Shown here: positions 1 to 10,333 of the stretch, in pieces
Layout: each line of letters opens with the position of its first letter
Numbering within the stretch: position 1 is the first letter of the stretch
Assembly: GCA_963965975.1 (NCBI GenBank)
Contig: OZ014412.1
Span: 14,584,849-14,648,848 of the forward strand
Direction of reading: 5' to 3'
Length of the DNA: 64,000 nt
Origin: Xestospongia bergquistia
Lineage: Eukaryota; Porifera; Demospongiae; Haplosclerida; Petrosiidae
The notes under the pieces: model-generated
Told to the model about the DNA's origin: nothing
Databases searched by the model: none
The model's input: the letters and a program-made list of their open reading frames with translations, nothing else
Position numbers and translations under genes: made by a program

Positions 1-618
1 CCTTTTTCCCACTCATCTGCTTCACAAATTCATCTGTCCTTTCTATTTTCTTTCTGTGGAATTCACTTCCTTATCATGTGAAATGTAACTTATCTTTAAT
101 CACTTTTAAATGTAAAGTAAATATGCTTATTTACTAATCATCACTTGCTATCACTTATCACATAAAAACTTATCAGATACCATCAATAATTTATTTTATC
201 TCTGTCTTACTAATCATACTATATCCAGCATTTTAATAATATTTGTTTATTATTGTTCTATTCTGTTTGTGCCCTTTAATCTAGTAGTAGCTATTAGGCT
301 TTTGTTTTGTCAATACAAAATTGGTTGCCTTTGTAATGTCTGTGCAGCAGATGCAATGCGGGCTCCATATATTGTCGAAGAGCAAAAACATTTGTCTCAT
401 TTTATAGTATGTAAAAACAAAAGTGGTTCAAATTTGATCTTGAGTGAATGCTAAAACTAGTAAGTTTTGATAAAGGTTTTATTATACTGTTTTTGTCTAT
501 ATACTGAAAGTGTACCAAATTTGGAAAATGCTTTTTATTCATATTGGGTCACATTTGTTGACACTGTAATTCACACAATAGTGTTGACAGCTCTATTGTA
601 ATCATTTTGTATCTGAAA
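1..618. other. no gene recognised
   Basis: AT-rich sequence with stops in all frames. No splice-flanked homologous exon, terminal repeat or RNA gene is visible. Probably intron or intergenic DNA of the ankyrin gene whose exons lie to the right on the minus strand. Confidence 0.5.
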
Positions 619-868
619 ACCTGTTAAGAAGTGATATGAAGTGAGAGTGGTCTAGGCTATGTGACAAATTTGTAGATACTGCTAGACAATCATTAGTGTC
701 ATCAAAGTTTAACATGTTATAATCCAGTACTTCCTATTGTTCTAACAATAGAGGCCTCTCAATGTCGTATTGGGTAGTGTTGTTATATGTGTGTAAAATT
801 GACAGTGAAAGGCCAATTGCATATACATCTAGAACCTTCATGAAAGCAGTGATTAATTATTCTCAAAT
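619..868 (+). repeat. dispersed repeat A, copy 1
   Basis: About 250 bp starting at AACCTGTTAAGAAGTGATAT recurs in the same orientation at 3571-3826 with scattered substitutions and small indels (roughly 80% identity by eye). Shared landmarks are the AAGTGATATGAAGTG start, the TTATAATCCAG block and the ATACATCTAGA block near the end. No coding potential. Confidence 0.8.
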
Positions 869-1239
869 AAAGAAAAAGCATTATCCATAGTGTTTTGTAT
901 TAAGAAGTTCCATTAGTATGTGTATGGCCACAGATTTCACCTGCTAATTGACCACAAGCCTCTAACTTCTATATATCTAGCCCAAATAAAAGCATAACCT
1001 CCTAATAGATAGTACCTAGTAAACTTCAGTAAAGAGTTTAACACTTTGTATGTGAAATTAATTATTATACTTCATTAATATTTTCTTAAGAATACTTTAA
1101 TAGTTGTGTCTCTGTTTGCAATAGAACGTTTTCTATTGGTTTACTATGTTTTATGCTTATCCAGTAAGATTATTTAGGATCTTATAATAGACTGAAGAGT
1201 TTAAGAACTAATAATTCTCTATCATCTCAAGCTCTACTG

Positions 1240-1400
1240 TTTTGTAATATTTTTGTACTAGAATGAGAATTTTGTAAAATTATTTTAGCTTTAGTAACTA
1301 TATACAAGAGCTAATACTGTACTAAAAACATTTCAAGTCAATGTACTAGAACTATTAATGATAATTCAATTACATATCTGTGGTGTGATAGAGTATGTTG
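1240..1400 (+). repeat. repeat B, diverged copy 1
   Basis: Shares the order 'GTACTAGAA... TTTTAG..TTTAGTAAC... CTAATACTGTACTAAAA... GTACTAGAACTA' with 4690-5015 and 6795-7120. It is the most diverged of three copies. Non-coding. Confidence 0.5.
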
Positions 1401-1627
1401 TGGTTAATGTGTATTAAGTAGTGTCAATTAAGCTGGGTTCAAATTCACCTACTTCAATTTCAATACAATAGTATTTTTTTGCCAACAGATACCCTAATTC
1501 TAACTAAACAAACATTGCAAATTTACAAATTACAAGATGTGCTACTGGACCAAAAGGGACTCAAACAATCTAAGTAATGATGAAGGAATTTAAGGTAAAT
1601 AACGAATAAAGAGTATACTATTTAATG

Positions 1628-2140
1628 TTAAGGAAAGTAAAGATTAAAGAGTTCATAAGTTAATGTTTCGAGTATGCCTGCTACATAGTCGGATAAAGAG
1701 ATTACATTATTGCTAAGTCTTTCTTTGAGTTCCTTAATGTGTTGATCTTTCTCTATAGTTTCCTTTTCCTGACAAAGTGGACATGCACCTGCTGCAAGCT
1801 CCTGTATCAAAACCTCTATACTGGCTTGTTCTCTCTGAAATACCTCAACACATTCAAAGGTATTTGGATAGGATAACTACTCACTGTAGACAATTGGCCA
1901 ACCCTCCAAGTGATTGATTGTCTGTGGTCCTTCAATGTCACATAAGTTCCACACTGCTGTATGAAATGTTCCAGGTATCCATGTGATTATCAAAATACGT
2001 AACAAATTCATTGATTCTTGGTAACTCTGGAGTATTTGCTTTTATTCCTTGCCATGCAAGACAAACAAAATGAATGGAAGGAAAGGCAAGAGCTGCTGTT
2101 CTACATATAAATGACTTTAGTTGTTCCATATTTTTGTTTG
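1628..2140 (-). pseudogene. MULE-type transposase C-terminal relic
   Basis: On the minus strand this stretch reads as pieces of a Mutator-like (MULE) transposase C-terminal region in shifted frames. From high to low coordinates the pieces are FICRTAALAFPSIHFVCLAW, then a block containing VWNLCDIEGPQTINHLEGW, then a helical tail beginning near 1810 (VLIQELAAGACPLC, then KETIEKDQHIKELKERLSNN). The 'N.HLEGWH' type motif followed by a charged helical tail is what I associate with metazoan MULE-derived proteins. At least two frame changes separate the pieces, and neither a start nor a catalytic core is present. It is a dead fragment; the family assignment is by motif memory only. Confidence 0.5.
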
Positions 2141-2400
2141 TATTGCTTTTTTCAGACAAAATGTCTTAAAAATCTCCAGAACCACCTTACAGCTAAAAGA
2201 AACAAGTCACGAGATGCTGGCATCTTTGAAAAGACGTCTGTCTTATATAGTGTTGCTGCTAAACTCATCAAACTATGTTTTGGTTGGTGCAAAATTGATC
2301 CCAGAAGTCAATAGACCTTACGAAATTTAGGTAAATCTTGCAACAAAATTTAATCAAAATGTTTTCAATATTAATTACAATGAAAATTCAAGATTTGCTA
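2021..2400 (+). repeat. local direct duplication, copy 1
   Basis: The segment starting ACTCTGGAGTATTTGCTTTT recurs at 2413-2545, and its right part (CTCCAGAACCACCTTACAGC onward) recurs at 2912-3120. It overlaps the MULE relic, so the duplicated unit includes transposase sequence. Confidence 0.75.
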
Positions 2401-2412
2401 CTAATTAGAAAA

Positions 2413-3120
2413 ACTCTGGAGTATTTGCTTTTATTCCTTACCATGTAAGACAAACAAAACAAATGGAAGGAAAGGCAAAAGAGCTGCTGTTCTACGTATA
2501 AATGACTTTAACTGTTCCATATTGTTATTTGTATTGGATTTGTAGACCAATGTCTTAAATTTCTCTCATAATTGCCAGGAAGAAATGATAATAGCATTCT
2601 TTATAATGTATATATTGCATTTGTACTACTTGTTTGAGGACAACTTCAAAGTAAGCAACCACAGTCTCAGGTGTAGTTATAAAAGAGCTTTTTCTTAAAA
2701 AATATGAAACAGTCTGTCGTAAGTATCCCTGGATTTGTTTGCAAGAAAGCATAAACTAATGAATGTTGCTTACATTGTTTAAATGTATGTATGGAAAAGA
2801 TTAGATAAAAGAACTTTAGGCATGTCTGGAAAGTCCCATCAATGCAGATTGTATTGGCTTCACAAATTATCTTTATGTTAGTGTCTGTTGCAAATGCAAC
2901 TGTTTTGTCTTCTCCAGAACCACCTTTATGCTAAATGAAATGACTCACCAGATGCTGCCATCTTTGAAAGACCTCTTTCTTATACAGTATTGTTTCTAAA
3001 CTCATCAAACTATGTTTTTGTTGGCTCATAATTGATCCAAGAAGTGAACAGACCTTATGAAATTTAGGTAAATCTTGCAACGAGATTCACTCAACATGTT
3101 TTGAATAGTAGTTATAATGA
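2413..3120 (+). repeat. local direct duplication, copy 2, interrupted
   Basis: Second copy of 2021-2400, split by about 350 bp of unrelated sequence (roughly 2550-2890). The left half matches 2021-2165. The right half matches 2170-2400 and includes the shared block GACCTTA(C/T)GAAATTTAGGTAA. The separation suggests an insertion into the second copy or a deletion in the first. Confidence 0.7.
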
Positions 3121-3570
3121 AATATTTTAAAAATTCTATTAATTAGATTGACGGTATCCTTAAGGAAAACGTACTTTGAGAAGGTAAACCTGGATGAAAT
3201 TCCATGAAGCAATAGCAAAGTTAAGTCATTACCAAAGAAACATAAAGAAATCTTCACAGACAAGTTGAGTACAATCACTCAACACGTGACTCAGCTGCAC
3301 TTGAAGGAAAACTCCAAACCCAAGTTTGTAGACCTCAGCCTCTACCCTTTCTTTAAAAATGACAGTGAAACTGAGATAGATAGATTGTTGTCATCAGGCA
3401 TAAATGAACTGTAAGTTATAGATGGATATAGTTGGATGCTAAGATACGACTATTTTAAATGCTACCAAACCACAATATATCCTGGAGTTACAACCCCTTC
3501 TAAGCCTAATCAATTATTTTGGAACATTTTCTTTTTTTTGCACAATATTACAATATTACAACATCTAAAT
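3121..3570. other. no gene recognised
   Basis: AT-rich. No recognisable exon or terminal repeat. Confidence 0.4.
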
Positions 3571-3826
3571 AACCTGTTAAGGAAGTGATATGAAGTGGGT
3601 GTGGTCTACTCTATGTGACAAATCTTGAGATGCTGCTAGACAAGGATTAGTGTTATCAAAGGTTTTAACATATTATAATCCAGGATTACCCATTCTTCTA
3701 ACAATAGAAACCTTTTAATATGGCATTGGCTGGTGTTGTCACATGTTTGTAAAGATACCAGAAAGCCAATTGATTATACATCTAGAGCCTTAACCAAAGC
3801 AGCAAATAATTATTTGATCTGATAAT
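3571..3826 (+). repeat. dispersed repeat A, copy 2
   Basis: Direct-orientation partner of 619-868. Together with the duplicated 3950-4110 / 6610-6763 block it shows that intronic DNA around the ankyrin exon has been copied more than once. Confidence 0.8.
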
Positions 3827-3949
3827 AATTACTGATCTTGTAACCTTATTTGTTGTATGTGTTAAGTAGAAATCTTTGTGTAATCTATATTTAGAATGGA
3901 TAACAGTTATCGCAATTAAAAGTATAAATTTATTCCAAAAAAAATGTTG

Positions 3950-4110
3950 ACATAACACTATCCAAAACACTGTATGTGTCATTTTGTACATACAAAGGTT
4001 ATGTTATTGATTTAAATGTAAATATAGATATTTATTGTAAACATTTGTTAACATCTGTTAAAATGAGATGCTACATCATAATATTGTATCCATGACAACA
4101 TTATAATAAT
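3950..4110 (+). repeat. repeat C, copy 1
   Basis: The block with AAACACTGTATGTGTCATTT, then TTAACATCTGTTAAAATGAG and TGTATCCATGACAACAT matches 6610-6763 in the same order and orientation. It lies immediately 3' (in gene sense) of ankyrin exon 4341-4439. Confidence 0.8.
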
Positions 4111-4340
4111 ATGTAGCAGAAACAGGATCATGACAATCAACAGTTAAAATTGAATGTAATTAACTAATGTTTTTTACATTTCTACAAGTATTAATGATAA
4201 TTGTAATTGTAGAAAAGTAGTTGTAATTATAATTGATTACTGTTGAAGTAAATGTAATGAAATGATCAAATGTTGTAATGGAAGTTGATTATTGATGGAC
4301 ACATGACTAGTATATAGTATAGTAAATATTTGATACTAAC

Positions 4341-4439
4341 CTCATCATCACCATTTGGATTAGCTCCATTGCTAATTAAAAATGTAACAACTTCACTATT
4401 TCCATTAATTGCTGCCTCATGCAAAGGAGTCCACTTGAA
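4341..4439 (-). CDS. ankyrin-repeat exon (33 codons)
   Basis: A complete phase-0 exon on the minus strand: intron end TATATCTTTTAG, 99 bp open, then donor GTTAGTATCA. It encodes FKWTPLHEAAINGNSEVVTF followed by LISNGANPNGDDE, a canonical ankyrin repeat (TPLHEAA core, helix pair, NGANPN turn). Exactly one repeat per exon, as in the partner exon at 12233-12331. Ankyrin repeats are protein-binding modules. The host gene most likely starts at 12528 and continues beyond the left edge, so its full domain make-up is unknown. Given the ankyrin/Roc-COR/death gene at 53.5-57.2 kb it may be a relative, but this is inference. Other ankyrin exons between 4.4 and 12.2 kb could have been missed. Confidence 0.85.
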
Positions 4440-4689
4440 CTAAAAGATATAGACAACATTAATAACACAATACAAAGTAGTACATAGACTGTACTGGTAC
4501 ATTATGTCACATTGTTGACTACTACTTTAAATAGTATCACAATATAACTAATTGTTATAACAATGTAGGTGTAATATGATAAGTTTGATATTACTGATTT
4601 ATTATTGTTAATGTATGTGTACCATACAGTGATATGATGATGATAATTAGTTGATTATATAAGAAACACTGAACATGGAACATGATCTT

Positions 4690-5015
4690 TACTAGTTTTA
4701 TTTTAGTATTTTGGTACTAGAACTAAAACTAAATTTAGTACTTCCTTTTATTTTAGTTCTAGTAACAATACAGGAACTAATACTATACTAAAATGATTTC
4801 TATTAAAGGTAATACCACTAGTGATGATGATGACTTTATATTTCTGTAGTGCCTTATACTAGATTGTGGTTATGACCTATAGTAAGATCATCCTCTAGCA
4901 AAGAGGTCATGAAGTAATGTAGTATAATTGTCTTGTACACTTGTACTTGTGGAATCAATTTGGGCACAGTCCTGTAAATGTATTGTTCTATACAGAACTT
5001 AGATAAAATTATATA
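4690..5015 (+). repeat. repeat B, copy 2
   Basis: Begins near TTTTAGTATTTTGGTACTAG and contains ACTAATACTATACTAAAATG, then GTAGTATAATTGTCTTGTAC. Closely related to 6795-7120 in the same orientation; a third, poorer copy is at 1240-1400. Non-coding, probably a mobile or duplicated intron sequence. Confidence 0.8.
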
Positions 5016-5735
5016 TATACATGTGTGAGTTGAAGTATGAAGACATAATTAGTAAGAAATACAGCATAAAATGTCTTGTTGCCTGATGATGTTATAGGTG
5101 GTACAATTATCATATGTTTCTTGGATAATCCTAATAGTCCACTTTTGGATCCTTTCTTTTTAGTGACATGGAATGTAGATTCAAACCCATTTTTACTATT
5201 ATCCCTAGTTGAAACCTTGAATTCTCATTTTATAGGTTTTTTAATTTGAACTCTTTCTTACTAGACAGTACAATTACCAGTCCAGATGGTGTTCCAAGAC
5301 TAGTCTTCATTTGCCAGGGCATAAAAAAGAGGAGAAAAGTGGCAAATGGAGATGTTAGGAGGGTCAAAGTTGGTCATATATATTGGAAATGGAGTAACTA
5401 CAACGAGTTTTAATTCATAAGAATATTTCACTTTTTCCTGAGCTGTGGATATAGTTACTGTTCATAAAGAGGTGACAGTTATTTGAGTATTACTTAGTTT
5501 GTGTACTTGAGTCAGAACAATCATCAGTAGGTTTAGATAACTCAACTGATTATGATGATGTAGTTCTAAGTATTTCAAGTAATTATTACTTTTTTCTGTG
5601 TCACTTACAAAACAGGTAAATTTGGTTGTATAGATGACATAATTTACAAAAATCATAGCATTATTTTTCTTTTGGCTATAACAATAGTCTGGTCTTAGGG
5701 GTAGCCTTACAGCATCAAGGTCATGGTTTTCTAAA
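5016..5735. other. no gene recognised
   Basis: No homologous exon or element end was seen. A long open frame exists on the minus strand at 5462-5800, but its product resembles nothing and has no splice context. Confidence 0.4.
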
Positions 5736-5740
5736 TAGAA

Positions 5741-5860
5741 ATGAAGTATGCTGATGACACTATTCTCTTGTTTGCCTCTATTATAGGTCTTATGAATCAA
5801 AAAATAGATTTAAATAGGAATAACCTCACAATAAACACCCATTGTTGCAAATTTGTGGCA
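5741..5860 (+). pseudogene. reverse-transcriptase fragment (YADD motif)
   Basis: The plus strand encodes MKYADDTILLFAS, the catalytic [YF]xDD strand of a non-LTR (LINE) reverse transcriptase, followed by a degenerate helix (GLMNQKIDLNRNNLTINTH). Only about 40 residues are recognisable. The upstream palm and any endonuclease are missing, so it is a short dead fragment. The YADD core plus the following LLFAS supports the call; the clade is not resolvable. Confidence 0.55.
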
Positions 5861-5995
5861 TCAAAATTAACTATTGCAACTCAAGCATTTTTTGAATTGG
5901 CATGTCATATATCTATAGTTTAGTTTTTTCTCGTTTTATATGTGTATTTATATGTCTTTGGATCTTCTCGCTAGTCAGTTATGATGTGTAAGGTC

Positions 5996-6023
5996 TCTAT
6001 TGAACATGGATGTGTTCAATAGA
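5996..6023. repeat. perfect 11-bp hairpin
   Basis: TCTATTGAACA, loop TGGATG, then TGTTCAATAGA: an 11-bp perfect inverted repeat. It lies just upstream of a good donor-like sequence (AAGAAG/GTAAGTGTAT near 6062). Function unknown. Confidence 0.7.
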
Positions 6024-6295
6024 CGGCAGTTTACACCCTCAATCGAGTGAAACGGCAAAGAAGGTAAGTGTATATTAATATTGAATATACTTGTCTTATA
6101 AATAATTGTCTTAGCTTAGTGTGATTATAAACACTTTTATACAACGTATATATACAAGATTACAGTCACGTTTACATGATTGTAATGGTAGCCACACTGT
6201 ACTTGAAATTACAGCTCTGCTCGGTTTGGCTGTGTACATGTAGGCTATATTATATAATTATACTATATCTGTATCTATAATGATGTATATATGTT

Positions 6296-6353
6296 TATAT
6301 TATATATATATATATATATATATGTTTATTTATATATATATATATATATAATA
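6296..6353. repeat. (TA)n microsatellite
   Basis: Alternating TA interrupted by one TGTTTATT. Replication-slippage repeat. Confidence 0.95.
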
Positions 6354-6609
6354 TCATTTCCTTTTTTTGTTATTACTGATTATGTATGTACTCATGTTGG
6401 AATGATTTCAATAACATAGCTCATAGTATTTCACTTCCTCTTTCCTTTATTTTCAATTTCTCCCTCTCAATAGGAATTTCTCTTTGGATTAGAAAAACTC
6501 AAATATCGTATCTATTCTTTAATGAAAACACCCTTCTTCATCCCTTTCAGACTATCACCTAATCTTCCTACTTTCCCTTCCAATGTAGTCTATTACACAT
6601 TATATTATT

Positions 6610-6763
6610 AAAAAACACTGTATGTGTCATTTTGTACACACAAATGTTACATTTAATGATTTACAAATAAATACAAATACATATTTTAAACACTTATTAA
6701 CATCTGTAAAGATGAGATGCTACTACTGTATCCATGACAACATAATGTAATGTGTGCAGCAGT
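6610..6763 (+). repeat. repeat C, copy 2
   Basis: Direct copy of 3950-4110, followed closely by repeat B copy 3. In the left copy the equivalent interval additionally holds about 550 bp with ankyrin exon 4341-4439. Here that interval is collapsed and no ankyrin exon remains. Confidence 0.8.
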
Positions 6764-6794
6764 AAGGGCGTACTGAATATGGCTAAAAAGGAGT

Positions 6795-7120
6795 GTTTTT
6801 AATTTTAGTAATTTTAGCAATTTTAGTATTTTGGTACTAGAACTATAAGTAAATTTAGTACTTCATTGTATTTTAGTTTTAATAACAATACAGGAACTAA
6901 TACTGTACTAAAATGATTTCAATTGAAGGTACTTGAACTAGTAATGATCATCCATTTATATTTTTGTGGTGTCTTATAGTAGGGTGTGGTTTGGGCATAA
7001 TTATAGTGATATAATTCTGTAAGAATGTGGTAGTATAATTGTCCTGTACTGTTGTATTTGTGGAATCTACATCATAGTCCAGTATATGAAGTGTTCTATG
7101 CAGAAGTTGAGATAAAACCA
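6795..7120 (+). repeat. repeat B, copy 3
   Basis: Same orientation and content as 4690-5015, including GGTACTAGAACTA, ACTAATACTGTACTAAAATG and GTAGTATAATTGTCCTGTAC. Confidence 0.8.
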
Positions 7121-9048
7121 ATAGTTCAGTTGTCCTCTTAATCTTATATATCCTCTACTTGAACTGTAGTAAAATTTTATTAACCTGGTATGGATTGTTA
7201 TACACACTAATTGCTGTTTAGGTAACAGAACATATTACTATAGAGTGATTGTGTAATAGACTACATTAGAATAATATGATCTAAATGCAAGCCAAAATTG
7301 CTAACCACTGTGCACCACATACTACATAGATGAAGTATAGATCTAATGCACTTACAAGACAGTATATGTACAGTAAGTACAAAGAGGTACATGAACTCAT
7401 ATCAGGTTTAGACATAATAACATTTCAAATTTTCAGCAATGACTAACGAAAACTAAATTCATAAAGTCAGTAATGAATAATTTTGATTATATAGTCTGTC
7501 CAATTTATCTCAAAATAATTATGTAATGAATATGTTTACTCAGAGCCTATTTGATATATAATATTTTGTCCTTGAAAGGTTCAAAAGACTATAAGGACTC
7601 GTGAATATGCTTTGTGTTGTTATATCAAAGTAATATCTTATTTCTATAAGTACAGTTTTCTATAAACTACTTAATAATACAGCATTAATATGTGGTTCAT
7701 TCATATACACTAGGATAAAGCCCCTTGATGTTATCAGTGCTTAACATTAATTCATGTTGTCATTACCTCTGACAAGAATTCATAAACTACTTAGAGTATT
7801 CATAAACTGTTACAAGGTATAATTATTTATAGTATACTTATATCACATGTATAAACATCAAATGTAAATTGATACAAAAAGCTCACTGAAAACAATGTCT
7901 AATATAACAACTACACGTGTAACTAAACTATACTGATTATGAGATATTGAGAATGTAGAGTATATAACGTAAGTATTCTATTTCAATAAACATTCAAATG
8001 AACTATCTTAAAATTATATATATGTTAATTCTTTTCAGGATTTCTATTAGTGACTTAATTTGCCAAAAGGGACCAATTCTCTCAAGTAAAAAAATCTCAG
8101 TAGGGACAGAAAAAGTGATGATTTTAATATTTTGGGAATTTGAAAAAAAAAACAAAAAGCAAAGAGAATAGTACCTGACAGTCATTTTGAAGCGTTTCTA
8201 GATTAGCAAAATTAAATTCCACAAAATTAATTTTTGGTAGTAGCCACTGTATTACCGTTTATAATCTTGTTTCTTTAGCAATGCATGCATTTATCCAAGG
8301 TATCAAACAATTCAGCATTATCTATACTTTAAAATGGTATGAAAATTTGAAAATGATAGAAATGACTCAAGTGGTCTCTTTTTGCATATCCGGTCACATT
8401 ATTATTTTAAAAGCTATATTGTGTAACTCAACAAAATTAATTACTATTATCTTACAATTTAGTGACACAGTATTCATTATGACATTAAAAATGATATTAA
8501 CATCATATGGAAACCTCTGACACACATATAGTAACATATGAATTTATTTACTGTTATAAAGGAGCATATTGATTGTGCGTGTGGCTTATTAAAGCTTTAA
8601 TGTATCTAAAGGAATTGTCTATAATCTGTACAACAATACTTTTCAACCAAAAAGTCTTGTAATTCCTAAATGTTAGTACAATTGAAATAATATTAAAATA
8701 ATTTATAGTTAAAGGATTTGTATAAACCTAAACTCGAAATGACTGCCAGTACCACTAAACAATATATAATCAATTAATATCATATTAACATCCTCCATAT
8801 ATTACAGGTACTATATACAGTTAAATCATATAAGACGTAACCAAAATTTAATAGACTAATCTTTCTATACTAATCAGTAAAGCCTATATAATTGTTTGAC
8901 CTTTCATTTCTATTAGTTTAATAGTGCCCATGTTATATACACTAACAGATCATGTACAAGTAGAATGACAAGTTTAGTTTTTTCTAGTAATTAAGAAACT
9001 TACATAGTTTAGCGACAAATATTACCTTGTAAAAATACATGTATGGAT
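7121..9048. other. intron-like DNA; 7883-7946 is copied inside the hAT element
   Basis: No gene recognised. The segment 7883-7946 (CACTGAAAACAATGTCTAAT onward) reappears at 9134-9191 inside the hAT element. An open frame at 8281-8520 (plus) has no similarity to anything I know and no splice context. Confidence 0.5.
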
Positions 9049-9056
9049 ATCATAAC
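9049..9056. repeat. hAT target-site duplication, left
   Basis: ATCATAAC directly abuts the left terminal repeat and is identical to 9777-9784. An 8-bp duplication is the hAT signature. Confidence 0.85.
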
Positions 9057-9133
9057 TGGGGCTGGAACGGATCCACAATGACCATATCCTGATATCCATA
9101 TTAATAAAATGAATAGTTATCCGGTTCTTAAGG

Positions 9134-9191
9134 TCACTGAAAACAATGTCTAATATAACAACTACACATGAAACTAAACTATTATGAGATT
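9134..9191 (+). repeat. copy of flanking DNA 7883-7946 inside the hAT element
   Basis: CACTGAAAACAATGTCTAAT, ATAACAACTACAC(A/G), AACTAAACTA and TTATGAGAT are shared in order with 7883-7946. The direct copy lies 1.25 kb away from its source. Confidence 0.8.
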
Positions 9192-9239
9192 AATCATAAA
9201 TGCACCCTTTTATTAATTATTGATTATTTATTAATAACA

Positions 9240-9663
9240 GGTAAGTTTTTGTTAAAAAAAATAGCATCTCTACATTCTCTGGCTTTAAACTTGCACTTTT
9301 ATTGTTTATAATCAAGCTACTAGTTGAAAATATCCTCTCGGACGGTACTGAAGTAGCTGGAATACACAATAGCTGTTTAGCTACTTTTGATAAAATGGCG
9401 AAACGATGGTGGTTTAATTTCCATCATTTGAGTGGATAAGTGTTAGGTTCTGCTGCTGGTTCCTTAATGAAAACATTACTGTCTGTTTCTTGCTTACTCC
9501 AGATCACCAAAACAATTTTTGGCTTTGTCCAGGTGTTTTCCTTTCAAAGGTTCGATGTTCCTCCTCCATCTGCTAGTTGTGTCTTACAAAGATTACAGAT
9601 TATTTTACCATCATCTTGTTTAGTAAAATATGCCCAAACGTGACTATTTCTTCTTTTACTCAT
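9240..9663 (-). pseudogene. hAT transposase remnant: BED finger plus hATC
   Basis: ATG at 9663 opens MSKRRNSHVWAYFTKQDDGK then IICNLCKTQLADGGGTSNL. This is a BED zinc finger with the aromatic W/YF positions and the CxxC pair; the frame then meets TGA where the finger's histidines should follow. After a large deletion, 9429-9245 encodes AILSKVAKQLLCIPATSVPS followed by ERIFSTSSLIINNKSASLKP and ENVEMLFFLTK. This is the hAT C-terminal dimerisation domain (IPATSVPSER-FS and L-P-N hallmarks). The two blocks are in the right order and strand for one ancestral transposase. Catalytic residues are absent, so no activity is expected. Confidence 0.85.
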
Positions 9664-9776
9664 AGTCAAAACGAAAAACAACAACTTATAAAGCAAATCC
9701 AGATACTACTATCTATATCCGGATAGTCAAACAACAGGTTAATTAACCGGATGAACAACTATCCATTCAGGCCCTA

Positions 9777-9784
9777 ATCATAAC
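9777..9784. repeat. hAT target-site duplication, right
   Basis: ATCATAAC, identical to 9049-9056. Confidence 0.85.
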
Positions 9785-10254
9785 ATACTTACAGTAAACG
9801 GAGAGATTCTATTGACTTTGCATTTTCATACATGTTTACATAAACAAATCCATATATATGGCAAATGTTGTGGCTCCTTCATGCAGGCACGTTGTTATAA
9901 ATAATATTCATAGTCATTCCAATTGATGAATTTAGTTTAAGAGTATGACTTTCATTTAATCTTTATATGAATTCCAACACATGTTAATTTTAATACTTGT
10001 TTAATTACCTCAAAATGTATGCTCTTAACTCAATAATAAGTCAGAAATCATTGACCCTGGACAAGAAGATTTGAAGTTGCTACACTTCAGTACACTGTCA
10101 TAAAACAAGCAAACATTTTAAGGATCGACAGTGCATGTGAATGATTTGGTGAAATGTTAAAGTCAGGATATTTCCTTGTTGGCTGTTTAGGCACTTTGAT
10201 AAAGAATAATTTTGCAAATTTCGCAAATGTAAAGTGATTATTGTCAATTACCAG
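9785..10254. other. no gene recognised
   Basis: AT-rich spacer between two transposons. Nothing identifiable. Confidence 0.4.
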
Positions 10255-10274
10255 TTAACCCTTTACTTCCCGTT

Positions 10275-10290
10275 GACGAGTATACTCGTC
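10275..10290. promoter_or_regulatory. 16-bp perfect palindrome, copy 1
   Basis: GACGAGTATACTCGTC is its own reverse complement. It sits 16 bp inside the piggyBac MITE end, and a second copy starts 43 bp further in. Likely a transposase or host-factor binding site (inference). Confidence 0.6.
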
Positions 10291-10317
10291 ATTAAAAAAG
10301 TGGGCGTAATTCCCAAT

Positions 10318-10333
10318 GACGAGTATACTCGTC
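10318..10333. promoter_or_regulatory. 16-bp perfect palindrome, copy 2
   Basis: Second identical GACGAGTATACTCGTC, in the subterminal region of the MITE. Confidence 0.6.

Larger units (their letters stand above)
9057..9776 (-). mobile_element. internally deleted hAT transposon (720 bp)
   Basis: Bounded by a perfect 8-bp target-site duplication ATCATAAC (9049-9056 and 9777-9784). Imperfect terminal repeats: left TGGGGCTGGAACGGAT, right (reverse complement) TAGGGCCTGAATGGAT. The T(A/G)GGGC start fits hAT ends. Inside, on the minus strand, are the two ends of a hAT transposase: a BED zinc finger next to the right end and the hAT C-terminal dimerisation region nearer the left end. The DDE core between them is missing, so it is a non-autonomous deletion derivative. 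The perfect duplication suggests a fairly recent insertion. A 58-bp stretch (9134-9191) copies DNA from 7883-7946 outside the element. Confidence 0.9.

Noticed and set aside
5462-5800. 112-residue minus-strand open frame
   Set aside because: No similarity, no splice context, and it overlaps the plus-strand reverse-transcriptase motif.
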